From Mugil cephalus (Eukaryota > Chordata > Actinopteri > Mugiliformes > Mugilidae): a stretch of 64,000 bases of DNA. A program made the translations under genes and the position numbers. The stretch spans positions 16,720,397 to 16,784,396 of the forward strand of contig NC_061790.1 in assembly GCF_022458985.1 (NCBI RefSeq), given 5' to 3'. A model generated the notes under the pieces. The model made no database searches and was not told where the DNA came from. It saw only the letters and a program-made list of their open reading frames with translations. Of this stretch, positions 1-13,420 are shown piece by piece. Position 1 is the stretch's first letter. The number at the start of each line of letters is the position of its first letter.

Positions 1-2199
1 AAACAAATAAACAAAAATAACAACCACCTCACATCAATTTAAACAGGGTGAAAATCTGATTACTTTAGTTTTAAGTTAGCTATGCTAGCCTACTAAATCA
101 AGACCCCAGACATGCTAAGTCTTATATATAGGTCTAATGTGCATTCACTTTTCTGCAGCTTCGTATGCTGAAATTTGCATTTAGCTCAAACCTCTGTCTC
201 TGAATATAGCCATGCTGTTAATAGAATTTAAAAAGATATTAGTGGGGTATGTATATTCTCTTCAGTGATTATATCAACAACAACTCTCCTCTTGATGCGT
301 AGCAGCTCCAAGACCAAACCTCCTGAATCACAAACATTCCATCACAACATGACTGCAACAGTAAATACTAAATAACAATAGCCTGCTCATCATATGGCAG
401 TTAATGGTGGTGTTACATTTCACTGAAAATGTAGTTTTTGATCTTTTCATCCACATATTTGAGAGGTCCTTTTTGACTGCATCTTCTGTGCAGAAAACTC
501 AGCAGGCAAATATATTCTGGGGAGGAAAGAAAATGTGACCTCATGGACACACCACCTGTTCAAATGATCTTCAGAGGCTTAAATGAAGTTTTGCAGTAAC
601 TCGATTATCTTCGCTGCCCAAGCATAGGCAATCTTAGGTTGTACTGTACCTTCTGTGAGAGCATGTCCCCGCATACTCAAGCATACTCAAGAGCTGCAAT
701 GAGGCCTATCTTACAGGAGCAGAGGGCGTGTGGGCCTATCATTCTCCTCGGGCAATGTTCCTCCTTTAAGAGCTCCTGTTACTCCTGGTGCTTCATCTGC
801 TTCTGTCCCTTAAATTCTGTAGAGGAGTATATTCTAATGGCAGTTGTGAAACCTCCAAGGGTGCAGCCTCTGAAGTCAGTCCTGTTTAGACCTCCAAAAG
901 GCAACTCCTTAAAATGGGGATCTAAGGAGGAAGATTCCCAATTCAAGTATGACTTAGTAATGTAAACTCTGTCTGACAAACTAATTTTGTTTTACTGATA
1001 TATCACTAAATACAAATAGAGTTCAACGGTTTTGACTCACTCACTCAGACTGTGTGTAAAAGGTGTGTGTGTGTGTGTGCCTTTGGTGATACTCAAAGAA
1101 GAATATCTTGACAAACAATTGGTCAATTGTAATGACTGACACCTCAAGAAAATCAAAAGCCACGCCCAAATTTACCATAGCAATAAAATGACGATCCAGA
1201 GTGAAGTAAACCCAAAGATCGCATATAGTAAACGACACTACACTCCAACCTAAAAGTCTCTTCCTTTTCATGCAAACAAATGGGAGCATCATTTGAAACT
1301 GATCCAGAGTCATAGGAGACGCCATTAGCAACGTTTTTTGGAGATGGAATATAACTTTTAATCACGAAACAGCAAAGGTAAGACATGAGTTGTGATTTTG
1401 CGTTATCTTTGCAACTCTTTGGTTTCTAGTCCTCTGATTTTTTCCGCACAGTGTAGAGACAGACTATCTTGAAGCGGTGAGGTTAGTAGAAGCACTAAAT
1501 GAGACATTCTCCGTAGTTGTGTTTCCGTCATGTTCTCATACAATTGTTTGGGGTATTATTTGTGTTTTGTTAGAGACTTTTAGATGAGTTTCTTCCCATC
1601 ATTTTGGTGAATTACATGTTCGGAATGTTGCATGTCATCATACGGTTGGATCATCTGTAGCACACGTATCTCACCTCAGCCCCCCTTTTAGGCGTTCGAG
1701 TCAAAGTGCGGTGATATCATTTAAGTGTGTTGTGTTGTAAAGGAGTTGTGCATTTAGTGGAATAATAACACAAACACTCTTCCTGACAACTTTTTGCTGC
1801 CATTCTATGGTTTAAACATTCTAGTAATGTTCCTCCAGAGCTCATCTTTTTCATTGCAAGTGCAAAAGTCATACTCTGCTGCAGTTTATACCTCTGCAGG
1901 AGATGTAACCTATACACATAATCTATGCTGGTGTGAGCCATTTATTTTTGTGTGCTCGTCAGTCTGGCTGGCTCATCACGGCTGGCATAAAAACACCGTC
2001 AAAACACTAGTCAGTGCTGTGTCTTTTTTGCCAAGTCAAGTTTTGTTTCTACTTCGTGCTTCACATTCAACAACAGTGACTGAAACTTTTCTGAAATTTT
2101 GACAAAATGAAGGATACAAATGGTTTTATCTCCAAACCTCCTAAGTTAACCTTTCCTAAATGTGTTCCATCTTTAGTGATCAAAAACAATCAATTTGAA

Positions 2200-2400
2200 A
2201 ATTGGGGAGATGGAGAAGCAGCCAGAAATACTAAAGTGGAAGCATGGTACTACCAAGTGAACCAATCACAGCTCTTGCATGACTCGCAGTTACATTTCTG
2301 GGAAGATGCACGTCAGGCTATGGAGCAAGGGTCCACGCAGGGTTGTTGCCATAGCTACGGCATCAAATTGATGCAGAAGTATAAACCGCATTAGGTTGAA
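2200..2400. repeat. Probable MITE-like repeat fragment
   Basis: The stretch ACCAATCACAGCTCTTGC, GTCCACGCAGGGTTGTTGCCATAGCTACGG and GCAGAAGTATAAACCGCATTAGG resembles a dispersed fish repeat with CGCAGAAGTATAAA. The 95-codon ORF over it is therefore unlikely to be a gene. Confidence 0.35.
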
Positions 2401-3185
2401 TGGTTCTGTTTTACTTGGATATGCAGGACTCCTGCCTGGAAAGGGTAACTTTGGCAGCATTCATTATATGAATGTGCTCATAGAAAAATATGCGCATTTT
2501 CTGACTTGAGCTGCAGCTACCACATTAGATACATTGTCTGTCATCAATTCTTTATCTTTATGTCTTAGCCATTCTCCGGCAGTATTAAATGGAAGCTCTG
2601 ACAGGTGAGAATCTGTGTGACTCTGATGAATAGGTCCTGTTTGCAGCATATGTGATAAAAGCTGCCAGTCCTCCTAATATAATGTTGTTTTGACAGAAGT
2701 CAAATGTCACACCTTGCATCTTCTCGACAAGATTTACTCAGTGAGTTTATTGTCCAGGTTTTGGTTTCTAGTGATTTGTAGATTTTCAGTGTTCCTCAGA
2801 ATTAGACGGCAAAGTTTACAGCGCCTCCTCAGCTCTTGACTGATAAGATGAGCTCACTGTATTCCTAATGGTTGCAGGCGATAGTTCAGGGTGAAACCAT
2901 GGTTCCTTGATATCATTGTAATACCAAACTGTTTCATTGTTGTGAGGTAATGGAGAGAGGCAGAGATCAGCAGCAAGGATTAAAAAAAACTTTTTAGGCA
3001 TATTTTGGATTAAATAATGTTATTGGACCAGGATTGACTGGGTAAGTTGATGTCCGTAAGATGCAAATTTAAATTATTTTCCATCTCTGAACTCTAAATT
3101 TTCACATTACGATGTATCTTATCCCTGCATCTTATTCCTGACCCTAAGAAACACAAGAGACATACAGTATATGTCACATGCTTAT

Positions 3186-3197
3186 GTGTGTGTGTAT

Positions 3198-3228
<31 letters not shown>

Positions 3229-3230
3229 CT
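3186..3230 (+). repeat. (TG)n-(TA)n microsatellite
   Basis: A short TG run followed by interrupted TA repeats. Confidence 0.9.
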
Positions 3231-4230
3231 GTATACTCACACATGTGTGTGTTCTTACTACGCTCGTTATATCTTTTCACAAGGATGTGTCTCCTCCGCA
3301 CAACCCTCTATGCAGGAAGAAGGGCAGTCATTATCGTTACACAGATCAGACAAGGATCAGTGAATAGTAGCCTGAAAAGAAGTGTTGTGTTTGTGAAAGG
3401 GCTTAGCATGATTCACAAACAAAAGTGGCTTACTCACTCACTTAGTCTGGCCTGACCCTATTTACCATCCACTGTCCCGTTGCTGTTAAAGTTGGACCGC
3501 CCCTCGCTTCGCTGAGTGGATTCTGTCCTCTCAGTCACTCTGAAATAAAAATCAATGCTCTCCCCCAGAGCTGTAATCAATAGCCCTGCATCCACTACAG
3601 AAGCAGAGAGGGCTACAGGGAGCTCTCTCATTATCTGTGTTTGTGACAGTCCTTTTTCTTGGAAGGTTGGACATCTTGATTGACCATGGACATTACCGTA
3701 ATTTCCAGTTCCAACACGAGTGTTAAATAAATAGATAAAATTCGCCTGTTTTGAAGTGCTGCTTCTCAGAAACCAACAGACATGTTTAGTATAATGACAA
3801 ACAGGAACAGAGAGTTTGAAAGGATTAGTCAAACATAACTATTTTTTAGTTTGGAATGCCTTTGGCATTTATTGATAATTCCCAAGATAATGTGAGCATA
3901 AACATGAGATGCCAAAAGATATCACATTTTTACAACATTTAGTAAATGTTAAATCTAAATGTTCAACTTTTTTCAACCTGTTGACTACATTGTGTATGTG
4001 TAATTGTAGTCATATTAAATGTCATTTTAATATGCACAACTTTTAAAATGGCATTCCATAAAAAGGCAAGAAGTGTTCCACATTCATTCACCACTCAAGA
4101 ACAACCCAGTGATGGAGTTCTAAAACAAAACCAGCTAAAATGCTAATGTGACTAGGAACCATTTGCCAGAGGCTCAGGTGTGTTTATGTAATGTTAACAA
4201 CATCTATAAAATAACAATGAGAAGGAAGTA

Positions 4231-4276
4231 CTGTATATATATATGTATATATATGTATATATACAGTATATATATT
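4231..4276 (+). repeat. Interrupted (TA)n with GTATATATAT higher-order units
   Basis: ATATATATGT units repeat three to four times and are largely self-complementary. Confidence 0.85.
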
Positions 4277-5599
4277 TACCAGAATAATGTTCACATACAA
4301 TAAAAGTCTACCACCAATAAAGGAGCTCTATTACACTGTACATGGCACAGTTTAAAGCTAAACGCTAAAATCGCTTTTAGGATACGAGTCAAATAATTAT
4401 CTCACCTGCGAATAATTTTCATACTTTTGTTTTATTTATTTATTTTTTTACATGGTTGTGAATCTTTCCTTCTTGCACATGTGCACACAGAGAGAACAGA
4501 CGTAAATGTGCATTCAGCTTTACTGTAAGTCCAGTACTTTATCTTTCATGTTCCCAGTGGGATGTCTATGGCTAGCCCAGCAGTCCTGCACGAAAACAAT
4601 CTTTTAGCGCTTTTCATGTAACATCTGGGGTCACTCAGATGTGCAGTTTGCTTTCTCAATGTCTTTTCAATGTACTCATTAGTGCAATAAAGAAAGAAAA
4701 AGAAAAAGAAAGGAAGAAAGGAAAAAGGAGTCTTGAATTTTCTGCTGCTCTACAAACTAAGCATGCCTCATAGGTCACTGGGTATAGCGCTATTATTGTG
4801 TTAATGTTTTATTCATTTCATCCAGTTCTCATAAAACGATAATTCAAGTTTTCACTCATCATCTGAGTGTGTTCTGTAACAAACTTTTTTTGCCCCCTGC
4901 TCTATTTCTACTCTCATCAAGTTTTAATATTAGAACATTTGAGCAAAACGCTTTAAGCACATTTTAATGTAAAACGTGTGTTTGTGGAACAAGTTTCAAT
5001 TTCCATGTTAAAAATACATTCACATTTTGCCATCATTAAAATTGCACTGCAAAAATGCTGGTTATATACAGAAAATACCTAACAGATGACATCATCAAAT
5101 AGTCAGATATGTAGTTGACTCCAGCACGTAATGATAATCTTGGTAAATCACATCTAAAAAATGGGGGCATTGAGTGAGTGAGTATTTATTACATATGTAT
5201 ATATGTAATATATATATAATCATACACCATATGAGAGTTATTGTGAACCTGCTATGACAGCTTATTACAGACACATCTTCAAGTCTAAAGTGCGCTCATT
5301 GCTGTCTCATGTCATTTGGGTCCCATTTTTTTCACAACCAACAGGGCGGGTCATCCAGAACATTAAATTAGAAACTTCGAAACTGCACACACCACAATTC
5401 AATGAAATTCCAGTGTAAAAGATTTGCAGAAAGGGATTTATTATAATATTTTGCAATATATTACAATGGTAAACCATGGTATTGACTGGGCGCATAGCCT
5501 CCATTCACACATAGGAATACACAGTCCCACATCTGTATGGTATGGGAAGAACAAACAGTGTAGACAGTTTAGGAAAAGCAACTTGACTTGAGTTTCTTG

Positions 5600-6180
5600 A
5601 AGATGTTTTTGCACTCATCGTTGTAGGTCAAGTGTTGAATCGTTTTCTGAAGAGCTGGCTCTCCTCTGTTTAGCCACACATTTGTGGATGGGTTGTTTTG
5701 TGTCCCCAATGTACAGGTCTGTACATTCTTCACTGCACTGACCAAAATAAACTGCAATGCTCTGTTTTTGTCTGGGTGTTTTATCTTTGGAGTGAACAAG
5801 GTTCTTCCTCAGTTGGGGAAACAAAACAACCCATCCACAAATGTATGGCTCAACGATTCAGTGGCCAGCCCACACCTGAAGGACAAAGGACACTCCTTTG
5901 AAAATACCAGTGTCAGCATTTTAGCCAGAGAAGACAGATGGTTTGAAAGAGGAGTAAAGGAAGCCATCTATGTCAGATTGGAAAATTCTTCTTTGAGCAG
6001 GGAAGGAGGACTGAGATCTGCCATCAATTTACAATACAGTCTTAGTTTCTGTTGCCAATAGTTTCACCTCAATTCACACTTTGAGACTGCAGCCTCTGAC
6101 TGATGATGGGTTGTTAGAGAACCTTTCATTGGAGAGTGAGGACAGGGTCAAACAGTCTCCTGTACTGGCAGGTAAGTATC
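5600..6180. mobile_element. Penelope-like retroelement fragment (GIY-YIG endonuclease) with an internal inversion
   Basis: On the minus strand, 5790-5640 reads QCSEECTDLYIGDTKQPIHK and RRASSS, the front of a GIY-YIG domain. On the plus strand, 5822-6060 reads ETKQPIHKCMAQ, then HLKDKGHSFEN, LAREDRWFERGVKEAIYV and SREGGLR, the back of the same domain. The two halves overlap in an inverted repeat of about 35 bases (5672-5705 and 5816-5851). GIY-YIG joined to reverse transcriptase is typical of fish Penelope-like elements, which often carry inverted partial copies. No RT domain is visible. It is a relic. Confidence 0.75.
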
Positions 6181-9100
6181 TGGCCATAAACAGACAGCAG
6201 TCATGCAAACCCTAACTCTCCACCAGTGTCTTAAAACTGAATAAGCTACTTGGATGAGCGAGGAAACTTCAAGAAACTCTGTCCAGTTGACTTTCTTTAA
6301 AATTTTTGGATTTGTGTAAATTTGTTATATGATTATTAATGATTCATTACCTCAGCTACTCTAGCTGACAAAGTAAGTAAATGAAGCAGTGTCAGTTCAG
6401 TGTCTCAGATGAAGCTGGGCGGTGAAACTCTGTATCTGTATCCCGGTAGCAATGCAACAAAAGTGACTCAGTTTTTTACTGGTTAAGATGTGTGATTGCT
6501 CACCGTACTTCACAATATTGACGTTGTTTGGTAACCGATAACACACATCAGACTCAATTATCTCATCAAATAAACAGCATGTGTCTCATTCTGTCACTTC
6601 CTTGTCTGATGAAAATTGTCCGTTGAATAAATGTTTTTTTTTTTTTCTCAGGTTGCTTGGATTAATTAGTGGAAACTACAAGCAGGTTTGCTGAAATGAC
6701 ACTGGTATTCAATTTACCAGTTTGTGTTGAAATAGTTTTTTTGCATTCATTCATTATTATGATGGGAAAAGTGATTTGTAATCATGTCATAATTCTACAT
6801 ACCTGTCTTTCAAATTTTTTTTTACTTATCATTCCTTCCAGTGGTGAAGAAAGTGCTACCAGTGTGTGTTAAAGACCTGTTTATGTGATCCAAGTAAAAG
6901 AAGTAGTCCTATTTTCAACACATTGAATTGCCAATCCCACCAGTTCTCCACATGTTTCCTATATGACATTCTTTACCTATCGCTAAATGTCTTACGGAAA
7001 AGAGCATATGTGGGTGTTCTAATGAAAGATCAATAGGAGGAATAGGAGGAGGAGGGCCCCGGAGAAGAAAGGAAAAAGAGCTGCTGTCAAACCCATAACT
7101 TTGCTACTACACAGAGGCAGTTAATTAAGGACCTTAGTGACAGCACGTGGCTTTGAATTAATCTGTCCTCATTACTGTGGAAAAGCTTGTCAGTTTATTT
7201 CCATCTTTTCTCTTTCAATCTGTTTCTCTTCATTTTTTCATCAGTGTGAAACTAGCCTGCCTTTCTTGTGTTTTTTCTTCCTGTGTGTGTGTGTGTCTGT
7301 GTGTGCGTGCTGCTCATCCAACCAATTTAAACTGAATTCTCTCCCATCAGCTTGTCACCTCGAGTTTCTGCTGATCGCTTTATGTGAGTTAGCCCATGAG
7401 TTTGTGTCACAGTAGATTTACCGTGAGTCATATTTAGGCAGATTGTGTTGTGTGCAAAATGGAAACACACAATCCTTGGAAAAGAAACTAAGTGAACAGG
7501 GAAGAGTGTGCTCAGTTTGGAACAATCCAGGGCAAAGACTGGCATTTTTTTCTACCACATTACTGACTCACAGTGTCACAGTGTCAGTGGCTGTTACTGG
7601 TATCAAATTTTTGTCCTCATACCTATAAATAAACTCCAATCAGTATCAAGTCATGTTTCATGGAGGACTGCTGTTTCTTCTTTTGGCCAATTTAAGCCTG
7701 GTTGCATATGGGCCTTATTATTCTTATAATGGACTACCATGTAAAGGACCTATGGAGCCAAACCCGTACCAGATATTTGCAATGAACGCCATGATGTAAC
7801 TATCCACGAATTGAAAATATAATTTTCAGTTGTTACCAGTACTACTACCACCTGATATAAACAGCTAAAAACAATAGTTGCTCGATGCTATATGACGATA
7901 TCTTGCTAGCCCACTGTTAATTCACCTGTATTTTATATTACATCAAGGCTTAAAGTACATGAATAAGGGAGTGTCACTTTGAGTGAGAGTTGGGTGTCCT
8001 CCCAGGTTACTCACGTCTGCCTAGATGACGCTCAGACCTACTTTCACTTCCATGTTTTTGCTCATTTTTGAAGAGGTAAGATGGTAAAGATGGTGCCAGC
8101 CACACTAAGCTCCAAAACTGCTCTTCAGAGATCCTTGGTGGGTGGCTTTGTCCATATAGTCAATAGTAAATACACCAAATTATGTTAAAGACTGTGGTGA
8201 TAATTTGGAAGCACTCAATAAATAAATTTAGAGTTGCATTTGAATATAGTAGCCAATTTTAATTTCCCAATTCACCTGATTAACAAAAAAAGAACAGTGT
8301 TTGTTGAACTATAGACCATCAGCGTGAGCAGAGGCTGTTACAGCTGCAGGTTAAGGGAATTTGTTATTTTAAGCCGACTTGAAGATTTGGAATATCCTCA
8401 TGCAGACAGAAAATCCACTGCTGCTGTTTTGCCATAGGGGTCTTTCACAGTCACATGCCAAAATTTTAGGTATCAGTGGCAATTTTGGTTTGGGAATTCT
8501 AGTGAGGCCATGGAGGAAATCTTATAATGCAATCCAGAAATATCATAATCAATACCCTCACAACAAAAACACAGTAGCAAGTGAGAGAGGGGACCACAGC
8601 ACCTGACGACAAACAGCTGATGACAAAATTGCACCTGACGACACAATTGCTGCTGAATAATGCCATCACACAGACAATGCCAGCCTGACAACACATATTA
8701 TCATATCAATAGCACCAAGATCTCAATAGAACAAATACTCAAGATTGAAACTGTAACATGACAACAATAAAAAAACACAATGCTTGGCAATTACTTACCA
8801 AGCACCTTTTTGATGAGCTCCTGGTTAACCAAGTTTTCTTAAACCACTCCTGGTTGAATGCCCTAGTTTTTTCTTTTCCCTCTTACGAACTTATTAAATC
8901 CTTCACTCAATGTGGTCCCAAACCTTTTATTTCCTGCTCAAGTGGTAAAGTCCTAAATCACACACTAGTCAATCCATCATGCCATGTATGAATGAAACGT
9001 GAATTAGTTACAGGTATGATATGATACTAGTTAGCCCAGCTAGCAAGACCTGTGCAGTCCCCGTCCCCTGCTTCACATCAGCCAGCGAGAATCCTCTGGG

Positions 9101-9339
9101 GCCCTGAACTTCAAGCCCCACTGCCTGAGCTGAAGTGCTGTATACACACGTGCATGCCCATCAGTTCACCAGTCCACAACACTGCAGGCCAGGGCCATCT
9201 CAACTGTGATAAACAGAGACACAGCATCAGGAAACAAACTATTCACACACAGCTACACTACAAAAAACTGTCTACAGGGAGAATTGCGTCCATCGAATGC
9301 GGACATTTCATTGGGGACAAAGTTTATTACTTATTAACT
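6181..9339. other. Intergenic, no gene seen
   Basis: AT-rich single-copy-looking DNA with no supported exon. A stretch at about 7990-8160 (ACTTTCACTTCCATGTTTTTGCTCATTTTTGAAGAGG) may be another old MITE fragment. Confidence 0.65.
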
Positions 9340-11797
9340 TATGCGCAACACCGTTTTTGACACAGGAAAACTTAGAAAAGTTGATAATCCTCATGGCCCC
9401 CCTTGTGGAAACAAATGCATTTTATTTAACAGCCCTGCATGAAATCCCTAACCCCACCAATAGAAAAATATATACAAATTATTTGTCAGTACAAAACAAT
9501 GCAAATCAATATTTCTAGAAACCACAGCCTCGGAAAAACAACAGCTCTTTCAGTTATTTTAATATAACCCCCACCATGACCCTCCTGAGGATGTAATGCA
9601 GGACTGTTATATTACAATGCATAAATTGTCACTTATGTGCTTAATGAACTGCAAACTCAGTGTATATGAAAAGTTTCTGAGGAAAATTCTGAGTCGTACA
9701 TGTGATTGTTACCAGCAGAGGGGTGTCCAGGCTCAACCACTACCTGAACACCATAACTATGGACAGTTAAAAATGTTTCTTAAATAACTGTTGTAACTCT
9801 ATTACTAAGCTACAAATATCACAAATTGGGTGATGGTGTCATGTAGTCACTATGTAATCACTATTGGTTATTAAGGTATTTGTAAGTGATACTGACATTC
9901 ATTGTGAGATTTAATCATAAATGATTACAAAGGTATAATACAACTGAAAGTGTGTACATCAGTGCAGTGTGAACAACCCTACCAAAAAAAGTATTAACAT
10001 TATATTATTGTAGAGTTTTAGAATCTTTTTCTCAGTGGGGATTTGAGTCCTTTGAAAGAGTCGAACAGTGAGGGAGGGGGGAAAGGGGGAAAGAAATTTT
10101 GTGTGTCTCTGTGAATGTGTGTGCGTCCCCATGTACACTTGGTATTTGTTGACAGTCCACTCAGAATTGTTGAATCATCACTCCAGTGATGTTAGACATT
10201 TTTTAATCTCAGCGCTGAAGCTTCATTTCTTCACAGTTGGTTGTGGTAAAGAAAGGAGAGGTGAAATGCAGGCCCTTCCCCTGCTGTGAGGCTCAGAATC
10301 GACACTGAGTAGTTATCAGCTCTTCGCGGACTAGATACTATCTACTGCTTTCACTTCAAAAAGAGATTTGATTTTTCATTCGAGTGTATATATATCAGTC
10401 AGGGTGCTGACAGAGCAGCTTGGATTTTTAATTCCAGTTTTCTGCTGTTTCCTCCAGTGATGTTTGACCTAATCTCCAGTTTAAAGGTATTCCATTCCTC
10501 TGTGTGGAAAGCTCACTTGCATGCTTAAATCTTTACCACTTCTGGTAATGGCATGGTGTTTCATCTTGTGGTTCCCCCGGGTTATCGAATGAACAGTTTC
10601 TTGGTTTGTCTGGTTCAAAGGGGTAATTTTTATAAAAGGGTGGGAAAGTATTTGCCTTTAGAAGACATGGACAACTTTCTCTGTTGAGTCTGTTGAGCTA
10701 TCTGTGTAGCTGTTTAATGCATAGACTGTATATAAATATGGACAACGTCTCAACACTTCCTTGCATTGGTCAAACTCATGGTATTTTACCAGAGATATGT
10801 GCAGCGGCATCGAGAGAGTTTGGAGTCACAGCCTAAGAGTGGAGCCATGTATTTAAATGTTTAGGTTTGGACCACGTCCCATCCACTAACATGGAGGGGG
10901 CGGAGCTTAGCCACCAGGAAGAACATTACTTGCTTTGGCTTCACTTTTGAGGAGCTGCACAATTTATTTTTATTATAATTGACAATATTGATGCTGCTAT
11001 ATTTCAGTTGTTCATTGGAAAACTTTTATCAAGAATCTCCATGGGGAATCAGCTTCTTGACTCCATGAATGAGAAGAAGGGCCTGCATTTCACCTCTCCT
11101 TTCTTTACCACAACAACTGTGAAGAAATGAAGCTTCAGTGCTGAGATTAAAAGACGTCTAACGTCACTGGAGTGATGATTCAACAATTCTGAGTGAACTG
11201 TCAACAAATACCAAGTGTATATGTGGACGCATACATATTCACAGAGACACACAAAATTTCTTTCCCCCTTTCCCCCCTCCCTTACAGTTCGACTCTAACA
11301 CTTTTTGATTGTTCACACTGCACTGATGTACACACACAGGAAACATTTTTAACTGTCCAAAGGCATGTGTCCTCTGACCTGTAATGGATAGTGTGTTCAG
11401 GTAGTGGACACCCCTCTGCTGGTAACAATCACATGTATAACTCTGAATTTTCCTCAGAAACTTTTCATATACACTCACTTTGCAGTTTATTAAGCAAGTG
11501 ACAATAGATGCATTGCAATATAACAGTCCTGCATTAAATCCTCAGGAGGTTCATGATAGGGGTTGTATTAAAATAACTGAAAGAGCTGTTGTTTTTCTGA
11601 GGCCGTGGTTTCTAGAACTATTGATTTGCATTGTTTTGTACTGACAAATAATTTGTATATATTTTTCTATTGGTGGGGTTAGGAATTCCATGCAGGGCTG
11701 TTAATTAGAATGCATTTGTTTCCACTAGGGGGGCCATGAGGATTATCAACTTTTCTAAATTTTCCTGTGTCAAAAATGTCTGCGCCACCTTTAGTGC
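9340..11797. mobile_element. Long inverted-repeat (fold-back-like) element
   Basis: The segment 9340-10277 is repeated in reverse complement at 11077-11797. Matching landmarks include gacacaggaaaacttagaaa at 9360 against its complement near 11750, and protein-level echoes such as SVYEKFLRKI and LLTVHSELLNHHSSDVR on opposite strands. The left arm is longer because about 170 bases (9781-9955) and about 70 bases (9985-10057) are absent from the right arm. The spacer (10278-11076) includes a fish MITE-like piece at 10717-10950. No transposase is visible. The outer ends are approximate. Confidence 0.75.
10717..10950. repeat. MITE-like dispersed repeat inside the spacer of the inverted-repeat element
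   Basis: The piece begins CATAGACTGTATATAAATATGGAC and later reads CCATCCACTAACATGGAGGGGGCGG. A second piece at 25075-25155 has CCCACTAACATGGAGGAGG and ends TCTTTTATACAATCTATG, the inverted form of the same terminus. The two therefore appear to belong to one family, with opposite ends preserved. Confidence 0.5.
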
Positions 11798-12099
11798 CAA
11801 TCTCATGGTGACAGTAGAGAAAAAAACAGGGGTTCACCAAGTCATTCGTATTAATTCTCTGGGAATCATGAATGTAGGAACTTTAATGTAAAGGCATCCA
11901 GTAAAATCCATATTTCACTCTCAACCAACCAGATAGGATATTACTTGAGAAATATCTCTGTAGTGAATTACTTAAGATAATAAAATAGGCATGTAAACAA
12001 AATGTTGCCCAAATGACAAAGACAATATCAACTTCTACAAATTTGTCTGACTTCCCCTCTGCTCTCCCCTCAAAGTCCACAGCAACTGTACCAGTGAGA

Positions 12100-12488
12100 A
12101 GAATGTCCACTCTGCAGTTATGTGGGCTGATATGGGCTGCACAGTGATTTTTATTGGTCCAATAAAGCTGTGGCTTAATAAGTGTAATCTGTCCGCTAGC
12201 CCAAAGGTTAAAGCCCAGCGATATATCAGTGTCTCATCGCTATATTGCTGATCCATAATTGCCTTGCTGGTGGCTTAATTGTTGAGGTGTACGTGGAAAT
12301 CATTTGGAAATGATCCCTCACTCAGTACTGTAATAATGAGTTTCCAATGGTTGGCTGGGCTGAGGCAGCCTCCCTCGCTCCCCACAGAGGGAGTTGTTGA
12401 ACCAGAGTGCTGCACGGTGTGGTGAGGTGCAGCAGAGTGGAATTGTAAAAGTGAGAGTGTCTGAAGGGGATTGTACATTGGGTTTGTT

Positions 12489-12565
<77 letters not shown>

Positions 12566-13420
12566 TTACTTGCTACACACCTCTTAATCAAACCAGCTCT
12601 ATCCCCATGCTTATACCAATTTGTAAGTACAAACCTGCATTGCATAGAAGTCAGGACACATCTCGTTCTTAATCCATGGAGCTGCATACCATTTGTTATC
12701 ACCACATCTGAACGCTCTCTCTGTTCGTTCTGCATCTCCCACCACTCTGCCGTGAACTGTCAAAAAAAGTCAAAATGCCTGTGTCTAAAAAAAGGGACAA
12801 CCACTTAAAGCACCATGCCTCCGGGATGATGCTTTAGATCGTTTCTCAGCAGATGCTGGCCCCGTTTGCCACCACCAAACACTTCCAGCACTTAGTACAT
12901 ACAGTATTCCAAATTGCAATTTTCGTGTTTCAAATGTCAACCTGTGGTTGATTATACAGTGTGCTTTGCCATTAAAGGTGCATCTCAAAAGAATTTAATG
13001 CACTGGGAGGGCAAATGTTCCTAGGTGCTGTTTTTGAAAGGTGCCCATCACTGTAATAAAGCACACGCCGTTTCTATAATCGTTAGCACCTGGCCACAAT
13101 GCTGCAGGTAATTTTGAGCTGAATTTGGAATTTCTGTAATGTCTGTCAGCGAGAGAAAAAAAAAGACAACGCTCCTCTGCTGAAGCTTCATAATGTGACA
13201 GTTAATGATGGATGGGATGCCAGGGGGAAAAATACCATAAAAAGCTGAGGGGCGAGTGATAGTAGTTGCCGCTGTCATGGTGAGATATTGATGTGAGATG
13301 TGTCTCCCAAAACTTCTGTATGTGTGGATTTGCAATAGGAAGTGAGAAAGTGAGTGTTGTCAACTTTGACTGAAGGCGTTTACATTTGCCTGATGCTGTT
13401 GCCATGCTGTTGTGACAGCT
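12100..13420. other. Candidate conserved non-coding block
   Basis: Balanced, non-repetitive sequence apart from the TG microsatellite, with no coding frame. The core at 12150-12166 is an inverted repeat, TTTATTGG-T-CCAATAAA, containing two CCAAT boxes. It is followed by CTTAATAAGTGTAATC and AAAGGTTAAAGCCC. A second block is 13010-13420. Conservation is inferred from composition only. Confidence 0.3.
12490..12560 (+). repeat. (TG)n microsatellite, about 35 units
   Basis: A continuous TG/CA dinucleotide run of about 71 bases, able to form Z-DNA. The Cys-Val and His-Thr ORFs over it are artefacts. Confidence 0.97.

Larger units (their letters stand above)
1..5599. other. Intergenic, no gene seen
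   Basis: AT-rich sequence with TA/TG microsatellites and one repeat fragment. ORFs are short and without family signatures; none has a supportable exon structure. Confidence 0.7.

Noticed and set aside
12322-12735. ORFs rich in His-Thr (minus) or Cys-Val (plus)
   Set aside because: Translation of the (TG)n microsatellite.
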